DNA of 52,303 bases from a bacterium. GTDB taxonomy: Bacteria; Vulcanimicrobiota; Xenobia; Xenobiales; JADMJV01. Shown here in pieces: positions 8,339 through 17,695 of this stretch (its first letter is position 1; each line of letters begins with the position of its first letter). The DNA lies in assembly GCA_030149525.1 (NCBI GenBank), contig JASBRJ010000165.1:1-52303 (forward strand), written 5' to 3'. The notes under the pieces are model-generated. The model had not been told where the DNA came from. It saw only the letters and a list, made by a program, of their open reading frames with translations, and did no database searches. The translations under genes and the position numbers were made by a program.

Positions 8339-9517
8339 GTGAGAGTTCTTCATTTGTTGACCCAGAAGCCCGGTCAAACCGGCTCGGGAGTTTATCTCCA
8401 AGCCCTTATGGCTCAGGCTCCCTCGATGGGTATCGAGGCGGCCGCTCTGGTTGGAGTGGGTCCCGGCGACGACCTCCCCGCCGGTCACCTTTACCCGGTC
8501 AGGTTCGAGACCCGGGAACTACCTTTCCCCGTTGTCGGGATGAGCGATGTCATGCCCTATTCCTCCGCCCGGTGGAGCGAAATGAGCGAACGGCACTTTA
8601 CCCTCTATAGGAAGGCTTTCCAGGGCGCGCTTCGCGCTGCAGTGGAGTCTTTTCAGCCGGATATCGTTCATTGTCACCACCTTTGGCATCTCACCGCTTT
8701 GGCCCGTGAGTCTGTGGACGACCTTCCGGTGGTAGCCAGTTGCCACGGAACGGGGCTGCGCCAAAAACAACAGCTGGCTCACCAGTGGCGATGGATAGAG
8801 TCGTCTTTGACAAAGCTTGACCACATTTTCTGTCTAACCCCAGACCAACTATCGGAGGTGTCCCGTTTTCACGAGCGTTGTTCGGTGGTGGGAGCGGGAT
8901 TCGATCCCACCCTTTTTCACCCACATGGGCGCTCCCCAGAAAGTTCATCCACCGTCCTCTACGCCGGGAAGCTCTCCTTTTCCAAAGGATGTCGGGAGTT
9001 ATTAAGAGCGGTTGAGGAGGAACCGGCTCGTCTGAGTCTTGCCGGTTCGGGAGCGGGGACGGAGGCAGAGGAGATACGCGCTTTGGCGCAGACCGTCGGC
9101 GCCACTCTTTTGGGCCGGTTGGATCAACCCGCTTTGGCCGAACAGATGAGACAAGCTGAGGTTTTTGTTCTGCCCAGCTACTACGAGGGGTTGCCTCTGG
9201 TGGTGGCAGAGGCTCTCAGTTGTGGATGCAAGGTCGTGGTGACGGATCTTCCGGGCCTACGCGGCTGGTTCCCTGAGGAAGTGGTTGTGAGCGACTGGGT
9301 TCAACTGGTGGAGCTTCCTCCCTTGCAGTCGGTGGATCAGCCGAGAGAGTCGGCCTTGCCGGACTTCGTGCAGCGTTTGAAGGAGGCTTTGGGGCGGAGC
9401 CTTTCTTCTTCTCGAGAGCCTCCAAGAAGTTTGCACAGTTTCTTGAATCAGCACACCTGGGCAGGGGTTGCCGGGCGAATCCTCCGGGTTTACGAGCGTT
9501 TGGTGGCCAAGCGGTGA
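8339..9517 (+). CDS. Glycosyltransferase family 4 (GT-B fold)
   Basis: About 392 residues. The N-terminal Rossmann-like half begins VRVLHLLTQKPGQTGSGVYL, including the Gly-rich acceptor loop. The C-terminal half has the donor-site pattern VLYAGKLSFSKGCREL, FVLPSYYEGLPLVVAEAL and the conserved E of the E-x7-E motif (EGLPLVVAE). This is the standard arrangement of nucleotide-sugar dependent GT4 enzymes. The GTG start at 8339 gives the normal family N-terminus. An in-frame TTG at 8285 is possible, and a strong GGAGG at 8301 is too far from the GTG to decide. The stop overlaps the next gene by 4 bases (GTGA). The substrate is unknown; the sugar oxidoreductase partner suggests glycan or glycoside synthesis. 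Confidence 0.85.
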   Translation: MRVLHLLTQKPGQTGSGVYLQALMAQAPSMGIEAAALVGVGPGDDLPAGHLYPVRFETRELPFPVVGMSDVMPYSSARWSEMSERHFTLYRKAFQGALRAAVESFQPDIVHCHHLWHLTALARESVDDLPVVASCHGTGLRQKQQLAHQWRWIESSLTKLDHIFCLTPDQLSEVSRFHERCSVVGAGFDPTLFHPHGRSPESSSTVLYAGKLSFSKGCRELLRAVEEEPARLSLAGSGAGTEAEEIRALAQTVGATLLGRLDQPALAEQMRQAEVFVLPSYYEGLPLVVAEALSCGCKVVVTDLPGLRGWFPEEVVVSDWVQLVELPPLQSVDQPRESALPDFVQRLKEALGRSLSSSREPPRSLHSFLNQHTWAGVAGRILRVYERLVAKR

Positions 9518-10773
9518 GTCGACCTCTGACTGCTGTGCTATGCGGCGCGGGAAATCGCGGTCTCGACGGATACGGTTGGTGCGCTTCCCAAAGACGGGAC
9601 CTACTTGAGATCGTTGCCGTAGCCGAGCCCATTCCGTCGCGCCGTGCCCTAGCCTTGCAGAGGCACGCCATCGATCCCGCCATGGCCTTCCAGGATTGGG
9701 CGGAACTGGCCAAGGCCGAGAAGTTGGCCGAGGTTGCAATTGTGGCCACTCCCGACCGAGATCATGTGGAGCCGGCTCTGTCTCTTCTGGCCCGCGGCTA
9801 CCATGTTTTGCTGGAGAAGCCGATGGCCTTGAGTCTGGCGGATTGCTGGCGTTTGGTGGAGGCTGCCGAGTCGAGCGGTCGGTTTCTGGTGGTGGGCCAT
9901 GTGCTTCGGTATTCGCCCTATTTTCGGGCCATGAAAGCGTTTCTGCAATCGGGGAAACTGGGAGAGGTTATGACGGTGAGGCATCTGGAGCCGGTCAATT
10001 TCTGGCGTTTTTGCCACAGTTTTGTGCGAGGAAACTGGAGCGTTGCGGGTTTGTCGGCTCCGTTCATTATGGCCAAATCGTGTCATGACTTCGATCTTCT
10101 CTACTACCTTCTTGAGAAGCGTTGTCTGCGAGTGTCAAGTTTTGGGAGTCTTAAGCATTTCCGAGCCGAGAACCGACCAAGTCAGGCCGCCTCGCGATGC
10201 TGCCACTGTCCTCTGGCCGAATCGGAGTGCCCTTTTTCCGCCACACGATACTACGGCGATCTTCTCAGGGCCGGTGAACACGGTTGGCCGGTCAATGTGG
10301 TGATCAGTGATTTCACGGAGCAGGCACTGGCTGAGGCGCTTGCCGATGGGCCCTACGGCCGGTGCGTCTACGATTGCCCCAACGATGTGGTGGATCACCA
10401 AGTGGCCATTCTGGAGTTCGAGGAGGGGGTCACCGCCACGTTCACGGCCACTGCTTTCACCGATCACAGAGTGAGGGAGACGGAAATACACGGAAGCCTC
10501 GGAACCCTCAAAGGGGACGGCAGATTCTTAGAGTTCTCCGACTTTCGGAGTCGACAGGTAGAGCGGTGGGAGGTCCCTACCGAGGGTCGTCATCTAGGAG
10601 GAGATTGGGCCATGTTGGAAAGTCTCCAAAGAGCGATTCGGACCGGCGACGCGTCGCTTCTCGATACCGGACCGCGAGATAGCCTGGTCAGTCATGCTAT
10701 GGCTCTCGCCGTGGAAGAGTCGCGACTCAGGGCAAGCGTGGTTGAAGTCCAAGACGCTCAGGAAGGCTTGTGA
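9514..10773 (+). CDS. Gfo/Idh/MocA family oxidoreductase
   Basis: 419 residues. The N-terminal Rossmann domain is seen as AVLCGAGNRG, followed by VAEPIPSRR. The family hallmark EKPMALSL holds the catalytic Lys. The C-terminal dimerisation/substrate domain follows, with the HVLRYSPYFRAMK segment and a Cys cluster (CCHCPLAESECPF) that many members of this sugar-dehydrogenase subfamily share. It would oxidise or reduce a sugar or inositol with NAD(P). Translation starts at GTG inside the stop of the glycosyltransferase, so the two are surely coupled. Its 3' end overlaps the convergent P-type ATPase gene by 16 bases. Confidence 0.85.
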   Translation: MSRPLTAVLCGAGNRGLDGYGWCASQRRDLLEIVAVAEPIPSRRALALQRHAIDPAMAFQDWAELAKAEKLAEVAIVATPDRDHVEPALSLLARGYHVLLEKPMALSLADCWRLVEAAESSGRFLVVGHVLRYSPYFRAMKAFLQSGKLGEVMTVRHLEPVNFWRFCHSFVRGNWSVAGLSAPFIMAKSCHDFDLLYYLLEKRCLRVSSFGSLKHFRAENRPSQAASRCCHCPLAESECPFSATRYYGDLLRAGEHGWPVNVVISDFTEQALAEALADGPYGRCVYDCPNDVVDHQVAILEFEEGVTATFTATAFTDHRVRETEIHGSLGTLKGDGRFLEFSDFRSRQVERWEVPTEGRHLGGDWAMLESLQRAIRTGDASLLDTGPRDSLVSHAMALAVEESRLRASVVEVQDAQEGL

Positions 10774-13022
10774 AAAAGTAACCTCAGTCCGTTGAGGCAG
10801 ACCAGAACCGTGCTTCCCTCGTGACCGAGCACTCCCAGGGGTAGGGGAAGATGCGCTCCCAGTGAGCCGATGACGAGCACCACGATCACGCCCAGAGCGA
10901 AAGCCAAATTCGCGGTCACTACTCGTCGGGCTCGGCGACTGACGGAAAAGGCGTAGGGCAAGTGCTCCAGGCGTTCGCCCATAAACACCACGTCGGCCGA
11001 TTCCAGAGCCACGTCGCTACCGGCTGCTCCCATGGCAACCCCTAGATCGGCTGTGGCAAGAGCTGGGGCATCGTTGACTCCGTCGCCCACCATGGCAACC
11101 TTGTGCTGCTTTTTCAAAAGTTGGAGTTGGGCGACTTTATCCTGGGGCAAGAGTTCGGCAAAAACTTCATCTATGCCGGCCTGCCTGGCGATCGCCTCGG
11201 CCACTCGGCGATTGTCACCTGTGAGCATGACCAGTTTCCCGATCCCTGCTGCTCGCAACGCCTTCAAGGTCGCCACCGCGTCGGGTCTTAAAACGTCGGC
11301 CACCGCTACGATGCCGAGAACCTTCTCCTCATCGCCCATCAGCATGGCCGTCTTCCCCTGATTCTGAAGGTCTTCCAGGGCGTGTTCAAAGTCGGCCAGT
11401 CCTTGATGCTCCGTGAAGAGCTTGATCGATCCGATGGTGAGTTTGCGCTCACCCACAAAAGCCGTGGCGCCTTTTCCCGTGATGGCGGAGAATTCGGTGG
11501 GCTCAACAACCGCCAACCCGTGCGACAGAGCTTCTTGGACGATAGCTGTGGCCAACGGATGTTCCGACCGACTTTCCACCGAGGCCGCCAGAGTGAGGAG
11601 GTCCAGGGCCGATTGGGGAAGGTCTTGCTCTTTCGAGAACGACCCTTCGGCCACAACAATATCCGTGACCCGGGGCTTGCCTTCGGTGAGCGTACCGGTT
11701 TTGTCGAAGGCGATAGCGTTGATCTCGGAGGCGCGTTCTAAATGGGCTCCCCCTTTGAAGAGAACGCCTCTTCTAGCGGCTCCGCCGATAGCCGATAGAA
11801 TGGTGGCGGGAGTGGAGATCACAAGAGCGCACGGCGAAGCGACAACCATAACCGTTATGGCCCGGTAGAAGACAGCATCGAAAACCCCCCCCATGGCCAT
11901 GGGGACGGCGATGAGAAGAAGGGTGACAAGGATCACTCCGACCGCGTAATACTGCTCTGCCTGGTCGAGCCAACGTTGGGTAGAGGCTTTCTCGCTCTGA
12001 GCCTCTTCCACCATCTGAACCAGTTTGGCTATGGTGGAGTCTCTGGCCAGACGGGTAACCTCGAACTCGATACTCCCGGTCTGGTTTAAAGTTCCGGCGA
12101 AGATAGTGTCCCCGGGAACCTTCGATACGGGTAACGATTCGCCGGTGAGAGACGACTCGTCCAGACTCGTCTGACCCGACAGGATCACTCCGTCAAGCGG
12201 CACCGATTCCCCCGGTTTAACAACGACCTTGTCGCCCATAACGAGTTCTTCCAAAGGAAGATGCACCAACTCGCCGTCTCTTCGGACGAGAGCTTCTTCA
12301 GGGCGTAGCTTCATGAGGGCTTGAATAGCTTGCCGTGTGCGGTCCATGGCAAAGGACTGAAGCACATTGGAAAGGGAGAACAGAAAGAGGAGCACGGCCC
12401 CTTCCATGGGCGCGTTGACGTAAGCGGCCCCCAAAGCAGCCAGAATCATCAAGAGGTCGACGTCCACCGTGCCCTCACGCAGGGATTGCCAGGCGGCCTG
12501 GACACCAAAGGTACCACCGGTGAAATAGGCCACGCAGAGGGCTGGGAATCGAACGGCAGGCACCAGGTAGGCCGCGAGCATCGAAAGCAGAGTGACGACG
12601 GTAAAGACGAGTTCCACTTTGTCGCCGGTGGAGACCGATTCATCCCAGGAGGCCACCGGTGCCCCCTGTTCTTTGACCTGGTCCAGGAGCTTTTGGTCGT
12701 TGGTTTGGCCACCATCGAAGCTGATGCTCATGGTGCCGCCCAGGAAGGTGGCCGAGGCCCGGCGCACACCGGGCAAACGCTCTACCTTCTTCTCAAGCTT
12801 TAGGGCACAAGCCTCACAGGCACGGCCGTTGAGGCGAAACAGGCATTTCTCGAACTTCTGCGGCTCCAGGTGGCGTGCAAACTCCTCCACCTCATCATCG
12901 GTGAGTTTCTTGGGGTTGAAATCGATCTGAAGAGAGTCCTGATCGCTCAAGTGAACGCCGATGACTCCTTCGGGAGGGAGCATCTCTTCTTCGATCTCCA
13001 CAGCATCGCAGTGCTCTTTCAT
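10758..13022 (-). CDS. Heavy-metal P1B-type ATPase, SPC class with N-terminal metal-binding domain
   Basis: 754-residue membrane ATPase that exports a transition metal. An acidic/His N-terminus is followed by an HMA-type domain (about 60-115) with a CEAC site in GRACEACALKLE. The core shows the actuator motif SLTGES, the transport motif ASPCALVIS, the phosphorylation site DKTGTLTEG, and the hinge MVGDGVNDAPAL. The last helix has HEGSTVLVCLNGLRLL. SPC plus HEGST marks the P1B-4 subgroup (Co2+, Fe2+ and related ions), not the CPC copper/zinc types. A Cys-x2-Cys HMA domain in front of a P1B-4 core is less usual. No metalloregulator gene lies beside it. It converges on the oxidoreductase gene with a 16-base overlap. 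Confidence 0.9.
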   Translation of the reverse strand: MKEHCDAVEIEEEMLPPEGVIGVHLSDQDSLQIDFNPKKLTDDEVEEFARHLEPQKFEKCLFRLNGRACEACALKLEKKVERLPGVRRASATFLGGTMSISFDGGQTNDQKLLDQVKEQGAPVASWDESVSTGDKVELVFTVVTLLSMLAAYLVPAVRFPALCVAYFTGGTFGVQAAWQSLREGTVDVDLLMILAALGAAYVNAPMEGAVLLFLFSLSNVLQSFAMDRTRQAIQALMKLRPEEALVRRDGELVHLPLEELVMGDKVVVKPGESVPLDGVILSGQTSLDESSLTGESLPVSKVPGDTIFAGTLNQTGSIEFEVTRLARDSTIAKLVQMVEEAQSEKASTQRWLDQAEQYYAVGVILVTLLLIAVPMAMGGVFDAVFYRAITVMVVASPCALVISTPATILSAIGGAARRGVLFKGGAHLERASEINAIAFDKTGTLTEGKPRVTDIVVAEGSFSKEQDLPQSALDLLTLAASVESRSEHPLATAIVQEALSHGLAVVEPTEFSAITGKGATAFVGERKLTIGSIKLFTEHQGLADFEHALEDLQNQGKTAMLMGDEEKVLGIVAVADVLRPDAVATLKALRAAGIGKLVMLTGDNRRVAEAIARQAGIDEVFAELLPQDKVAQLQLLKKQHKVAMVGDGVNDAPALATADLGVAMGAAGSDVALESADVVFMGERLEHLPYAFSVSRRARRVVTANLAFALGVIVVLVIGSLGAHLPLPLGVLGHEGSTVLVCLNGLRLLFHKPS

Positions 13023-13114
13023 AATTTTAGCCTACCAATTCTCTGCTAAAAGCGCATCAATCTAAAGTCGGATCAGATTAGCTTCTCAGTCGGCGCTGTT
13101 GTTTGTCCCAAAAT

Positions 13115-13144
13115 GAAAAAAGCACCCGAAGCAGGTCGGGTGCT
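13115..13144 (-). terminator. Intrinsic terminator after the carboxypeptidase gene
   Basis: A perfect 9-bp stem (13121-13129 with 13136-13144, AGCACCCGA/TCGGGTGCT) with a 6-base loop is followed on the minus strand by six T residues (A-run 13115-13120). It lies 20 bases after the stop of the M14 carboxypeptidase gene. Confidence 0.88.
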
Positions 13145-13163
13145 TTGTCTGAAGGTGGGCTTT

Positions 13164-14426
13164 CTAGCCCTGCGCGGGTGGTTGTTCTCCGCCTTGCTCT
13201 GGAGGAGCAGTGTGCTTGGCCAGAACCTCGTCGATGAATACGGTTCCGGCACGCTTGGCACGGCCGACAATATCGGGCAGTTCCGATTCCCTAGGATGAA
13301 AGCTCTCACCGATTTCCATGGTGATGGAGAAGATTCCGTTGGCGTGATGCACATCGTGGGAGCCACCGGTGGTAGGATAGAGGCTAACACTCTGCATGAG
13401 ACGGTAGCTCTTATCGCCGATGGCTTCGTTCATCTTGGTTCCCACTCGACGGTACTCGTCGACGTTGTCCACCTGGCCGCGCTCGTTACCCCAAGGGTAA
13501 AGAATCATTCCACCGTAGGAGTGATAATCGAGCACACCTTTCACATTCCCGCGACCCAGTTCCAGGTTGAGCATGCTCTGAACTTCGATTTCCGAAGCAC
13601 CGTAAGGTCCACGGTAGGTATCTTGTCGGGGGTTATCCGAAGTGGCGCGCCCGTCGTCCCAGGTGCTACAAGGGCTGTCGCCTTTGGACCGGTAGATATG
13701 GGCGTGCTCGGGCTTACCGTCGGCGTAGTTTCGGTTGAGGTCCACACCGCGAATATCGCCGGTGATTTTCTCGCCGCACGGGGTTTTCTCCAGAGGACGG
13801 CGGTTTTTTCGCCACCAAGAGTTCTCCGTGCGGGAGAACGTATAGCCGTCGGGATTGACGAGAGGCACGAACCACAATTCTCCCTGGTCGACTCGCTTCT
13901 TGGCGGCAGGGTCGGTGTCGTAGGCTTCCAAGGTGTCGGTGGCTATGGTCAGCGGCACTTCACTGGTGGCCCATTCGCGAGCGTGGTGAACACCGGTAAC
14001 AACAACGGCAGGCTTCTCTTTGGTGCTCTCCGAGTTCACATCGCTGGAAACTTTCAGGGCCCAGATATCACGGCCTTCGTGGGTCTTCCCTAGAGAGACT
14101 TTCTTGGCTTTACCGGGATACTTCTCGGCCAACGAATCCATTTGAGCCGACAGCTCTTCATAAGTCTTGTAGGCGTTGACCGACTCGGGCATTTTGCCTT
14201 GCAGGTGAGTCTTGAACTCTTCCAGGATGCGAGCGTCGTTGTGACCGGGTCCGGCGTGACCGCAGAGGTCGCCGTTGTTTTCCAAGTAGTCCATAATCTC
14301 TTTGTCTTCAAGAGATCCGTTTTTGTTCACATCGATCAGCTGGGCTTCGGCCTGCCGTTTTTGATGAACGTTAAATATTTTGTCGTTCTGATTTAGGGTG
14401 AACGATGAAGCTGCAGAGAGCGCCAT
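13164..14426 (-). CDS. Zinc carboxypeptidase (M14) with EF-hand
   Basis: 420 residues. An N-terminal EF-hand loop (DVNKNGSLEDKE, about residues 33-44) suggests calcium binding. The M14 domain has the zinc site HHARE (first His and Glu), the substrate motif DLNRNYA, the third zinc ligand in LDYHSYGG and the catalytic Glu in TMEIGES. These fit a carboxypeptidase A/T-like enzyme. No signal peptide is present: the start MALSAASSFTLNQND has no basic region and no long hydrophobic run. A ribosome site (GTGAGGT) lies about 8 bases before the ATG. It is a single-gene unit closed by the terminator at 13115-13144. Confidence 0.88.
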   Translation of the reverse strand: MALSAASSFTLNQNDKIFNVHQKRQAEAQLIDVNKNGSLEDKEIMDYLENNGDLCGHAGPGHNDARILEEFKTHLQGKMPESVNAYKTYEELSAQMDSLAEKYPGKAKKVSLGKTHEGRDIWALKVSSDVNSESTKEKPAVVVTGVHHAREWATSEVPLTIATDTLEAYDTDPAAKKRVDQGELWFVPLVNPDGYTFSRTENSWWRKNRRPLEKTPCGEKITGDIRGVDLNRNYADGKPEHAHIYRSKGDSPCSTWDDGRATSDNPRQDTYRGPYGASEIEVQSMLNLELGRGNVKGVLDYHSYGGMILYPWGNERGQVDNVDEYRRVGTKMNEAIGDKSYRLMQSVSLYPTTGGSHDVHHANGIFSITMEIGESFHPRESELPDIVGRAKRAGTVFIDEVLAKHTAPPEQGGEQPPAQG

Positions 14427-14513
14427 GGGTAAAACCTCACTTTCGTCTGCCTTAGATTAAGTGATCGGAGCGCTTCAAAAGTAAAAAACATGTTACGAGA
14501 TGTGTTTTAGAGA

Positions 14514-16400
14514 CTATTCCATCTCTACCAGAATAACGCGATCATCGGGCCTCAACTTGAGGTCGGAGGGTGGGTTGAAAACCACTTCATCTCCGCGACA
14601 GTAACCCAGAGCTACCGCGTTTTCTTCCAGCAAAGTCTGCTGACACACGCGAAACGGTATTCCCGTCTTGTCCAAGCTTTCCGGCTTGCGCAGCCGCAGT
14701 TCGGCCCCCCCTTTGGTGAAAAGCTCTTCATAGATCCACATGAGGCTTCGATGAGTGGAGACCTGGGCCAGCAGGTGACTCAAGATCTCGCCTGTCATGA
14801 GAACGTCGGGCCGGCCGCCGGCCAGAAGCGGACGATTGTCTTCGTCGTTGAGCTCTACAACGATATCGGCCTGATGCTTTTTCTCTTCCAGAAGTCTCTG
14901 AAGAAGCACGTATCGCAGGACGTTCTCAGCGTCGGCTACCAGAGGTTCCTGATTCTGATCGGCCAGGAGTAACACTTTGCTGTAGTTCTCTAGCTGCATC
15001 CGCTCAAGAGCGTTGCGGTCGATGAGGGAGCTTTGATGAAACTCAAGCTTCAGGTTGGGCGTATTCTGCTCCAGTTCTTCCAGTCGGCTTCGTTCCGTGG
15101 GCCGATCGGTTTCCCACACAAGTGTTGCCCGGCATTCGACCTTCTCATTGGCACACAGTTCGGTGAGAAAGGTGAAGAGGTCGGTGCTCCAGCCGATGAC
15201 CAGAATGCGACCCTCCAGGCCCCGGCTCTCTCGGGGCATATATCGCCCGCCCTCGCTGCCGTTTGCCTCGGAGATCTCTCGAGCTTCTGAGGAGACGACA
15301 AGGACCACCAGATCTTCTTCGTTGAGTGTTTCATGGAGATGAAGCAGGTGAAGGCCTTTCTGACCTTCGGATTCTCTCAGGTATCCCACCGGCGTGCCCG
15401 AACGCAAGGTTGTTACGCATTCCACAAGCGGCTTACCGGTAAGTCCCAACTCACCAGCCCGTTGAAGAACGATGGTATAGCCGAAGGTGTCGGTGAGGAG
15501 ACGATGATAAACATGGGAGATACCGGGAAAACGGATGGCCTGGCAAAACAATCGGCCCATAATATCGTCGGCCACCACAGCCTCGGTACGGCCTCTCCAG
15601 CCCACGGACTCCAGCAAGAGCTTGTTTCCCGAGTTGGCGACTTCGACCACCACATTGGGAGGCTCTTCGATATCCGGAGTAAGAGCTTTCATGCTCATGA
15701 GGACCTTGGCCAGGGTGACGTCGGAGAGCGCTCGTTGAGACCTGACGCTCGATGCCGTTGAGATCAAAATAATGGCCCGGGCGTTGGCGAAGTCGACTCT
15801 CTCCAGGCTTTCTGCCTCCAGGGGGTTTCCGGACCGGATCAGAACCTGGCATTTTTCACGAACGCTGGGATCGAGCTTTTGCATCAACTCTCGGTGCATC
15901 TCAGGTTGATACGGGTCGCACAGAATGACGATGGAGCTATTTTTCTCGTGACGTTTGAAGCGCTCATTGGTGTGGACCACTTCTTCGATCAGTGCGTGAA
16001 TACGTTCGTTCCAGCCGATGATCAGAACATGCCCTTGCTCAAAGATGGGACTGCGCCCGGAGGCCAGAAATTTCAGCGAGCGATCAAGCCAGTTGGTCAT
16101 TAAGGCTACCAGCGCGCCTAGAAAGACCACATAGCCAGCCAGGGTGAGAAAGGTAGAGATAAGCCTTGGAAAAAAGCCCCGATCATCTCCCAAATAGCCA
16201 GGATCGGTGAGTCTGAGAAAGGCCCACCAGATGGCTTCAAGAGTGTTGGCATAGGCGCCGGGATTGGTGAAATGAACGAATAACCCGCCTCCCAAAGAGA
16301 GCAAGAGAATGACTCCGGCCACCAGCATCAATTGATATATGGGACTCCGGGTCAGGAGAGTTTCGGTCAGGTAATACAGCCGGTTGGCCAGACGGTGCAT
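14514..16400 (-). CDS. CASTOR/POLLUX-like ion channel with RCK domains
   Basis: 628-residue membrane protein. Helix one (about 21-43) and helix two (about 85-108) flank a pore segment with WWAFLRLTDPGYLGDD, the pattern of bacterial relatives of plant CASTOR/POLLUX/SYM8 channels. Two cytoplasmic TrkA-N/RCK-type Rossmann domains follow: the first starts HVLIIGWNERIHAL, the second ILVIGWSTDLFTFL. A TrkA-C-like end closes the chain (DDRVILVEME). It probably conducts K+ or another cation under control of a bound ligand. The ATG has an AGGAG just upstream. It follows a small hypothetical gene (stop 20 bases before) and may be the last gene of the lplA run. Confidence 0.85.
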   Translation of the reverse strand: MHRLANRLYYLTETLLTRSPIYQLMLVAGVILLLSLGGGLFVHFTNPGAYANTLEAIWWAFLRLTDPGYLGDDRGFFPRLISTFLTLAGYVVFLGALVALMTNWLDRSLKFLASGRSPIFEQGHVLIIGWNERIHALIEEVVHTNERFKRHEKNSSIVILCDPYQPEMHRELMQKLDPSVREKCQVLIRSGNPLEAESLERVDFANARAIILISTASSVRSQRALSDVTLAKVLMSMKALTPDIEEPPNVVVEVANSGNKLLLESVGWRGRTEAVVADDIMGRLFCQAIRFPGISHVYHRLLTDTFGYTIVLQRAGELGLTGKPLVECVTTLRSGTPVGYLRESEGQKGLHLLHLHETLNEEDLVVLVVSSEAREISEANGSEGGRYMPRESRGLEGRILVIGWSTDLFTFLTELCANEKVECRATLVWETDRPTERSRLEELEQNTPNLKLEFHQSSLIDRNALERMQLENYSKVLLLADQNQEPLVADAENVLRYVLLQRLLEEKKHQADIVVELNDEDNRPLLAGGRPDVLMTGEILSHLLAQVSTHRSLMWIYEELFTKGGAELRLRKPESLDKTGIPFRVCQQTLLEENAVALGYCRGDEVVFNPPSDLKLRPDDRVILVEME

Positions 16401-16419
16401 GGTCTCCTAAGCTTCTCAA

Positions 16420-16806
16420 TCAGTTCTGTGCCGCCTGCTGCGACGACTCAGACAGCCATCTCTCTAGTTCCTCGCTGAGATCGTCTGAGTTCCAACTGGG
16501 ACATCCCAGAGGGGAGTAATGGTCTAGAATCTCTTCTGCTCCGAGAAAAAGGGTAAAGAGATCGTCTTCGTTCCAACTCTTGACTCTCGCTCTTTCCTGT
16601 TCGGTGAGGTGGAGACCGAGGAGGCCGAGTTGAAGTTCTCTTGCCGTAAGGCGGGCCACAGTGTGGTGGGCGTCAAGCGTCAGGGTCAGAAGCCCGGGGT
16701 ATTTCTCGCGCAAGCAATGAGCAGCCTGGCAACTGAGTTCCTCGAAGCACTTCAGGTGTCGGTAACCGGTCTGTCCCAGCGAAGTGAGCTTCTCAAAGTC
16801 GTCCAT
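16420..16806 (-). CDS. Hypothetical protein, 128 residues
   Basis: Acidic, helix-rich cytoplasmic protein with four Cys that do not form a CxxC pair, and many Leu and Glu. No known motif is recognised. The start ATG lies one base after the stop of the SDR gene (TAA-C-ATG), without a ribosome site of its own, so translation is probably coupled to it. The context (lipoate ligase, SDR, channel) gives no firm function. Confidence 0.65.
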   Translation of the reverse strand: MDDFEKLTSLGQTGYRHLKCFEELSCQAAHCLREKYPGLLTLTLDAHHTVARLTARELQLGLLGLHLTEQERARVKSWNEDDLFTLFLGAEEILDHYSPLGCPSWNSDDLSEELERWLSESSQQAAQN

Positions 16807-16807
16807 G

Positions 16808-17695
16808 TTAGGTGAGTTTTTCCGCTAAACGCGTCACGGCTTGAAGGTTTTGGGGCAGGGGGTCCGCCTCCGGTTCGACGTCCGACAAAGATTCGCTCAA
16901 CATAGTGACCTGGGAGGTGGTGAGAAGCGGTTCCTTCATGGTCGACTCCATGATCAATGCGGCCAGACGGTGAGCAAAAACCGGAAGAGGAATCGTGGTG
17001 GGACGAATGTTGATTTTGTCGGCCACCAATTCCACCAGTTCCTTCAGGGTGAATCTCTCGGGTCCGACATAGGGATAAGTCTTTCCGAAGGTCGATGAGT
17101 CTGAGAGAACATCGACCATGGCTTTAGCCAGGTCTCCTACATAAACAGGGGAGATGGGGTGAGATTTCATGCCCACAAGGCCGAAAAAAGGGAAGCTGAG
17201 GATTGTCTTTTTCAGATGGGTGATGAACTGGTCGCCTTCGCCGAAGACGACGCCCGGTTTAAAGATCGTATAATCGAGACCGGCCTCTCGAATCATCTCC
17301 TCAGACTTCCATTTGGTGACATGATATGGCGAATCCAGCATCTGTCGGGCTCTCAGAAAGCTCACCATGATAAGCCTCTTCAGGCCCGTTTGACGGAAGG
17401 CTGAGAGAAGGTGTCTGGTCCCCTCTACATGGACACCTAAAAATGTCTGATCTCCTTGCTCTCGATTGATCCCCACACAGTGAAAGACGGCTTCACAGTC
17501 TTTGATGGCGCGCACGATACTGGGGGCGTTGGTGATGGGCGCTTCAATCAACTCGATGGAAGGATTGTCTTTGAGCGACTCGCTCCCCGTATTGACGCCG
17601 CGGGTGAGAACTCGAACCTCGTGGCCTGTGGCAGCCAGAGCCTCCACCAGGTGACGACCTATGAAACCGGTGCCGCCGGTCACCGCAACTCTCAT
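16808..17695 (-). CDS. NAD(P)-binding SDR protein, complex I NDUFA9-like
   Basis: 295 residues of the atypical/extended SDR class. The N-terminal dinucleotide motif is VTGGTGFIGRHLVEAL. The acid at the end of strand two is replaced by VLTRG, which suits NADP or a nucleotide. HVEGTRHLL, PYHVTKWKSEEMI and FKPGVVFGEGDQF are typical of the NDUFA9/YbjT-like branch, where the catalytic Tyr-Lys pair is changed: here a Tyr and a Lys remain in YHVTKWK. These proteins often sit near quinone or membrane complexes, but no such genes are close. The ATG overlaps the lplA stop by 4 bases (ATGA). Confidence 0.82.
   Translation of the reverse strand: MRVAVTGGTGFIGRHLVEALAATGHEVRVLTRGVNTGSESLKDNPSIELIEAPITNAPSIVRAIKDCEAVFHCVGINREQGDQTFLGVHVEGTRHLLSAFRQTGLKRLIMVSFLRARQMLDSPYHVTKWKSEEMIREAGLDYTIFKPGVVFGEGDQFITHLKKTILSFPFFGLVGMKSHPISPVYVGDLAKAMVDVLSDSSTFGKTYPYVGPERFTLKELVELVADKINIRPTTIPLPVFAHRLAALIMESTMKEPLLTTSQVTMLSESLSDVEPEADPLPQNLQAVTRLAEKLT

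Noticed and set aside
12983-13060. Possible promoter of the metal ATPase gene
   Set aside because: A TAGGCT box lies six bases before the ATG but no -35 box is found at a normal distance.
13113-14093. Plus-strand open frame of 326 codons
   Set aside because: Antisense to the carboxypeptidase gene and overlaps its terminator.
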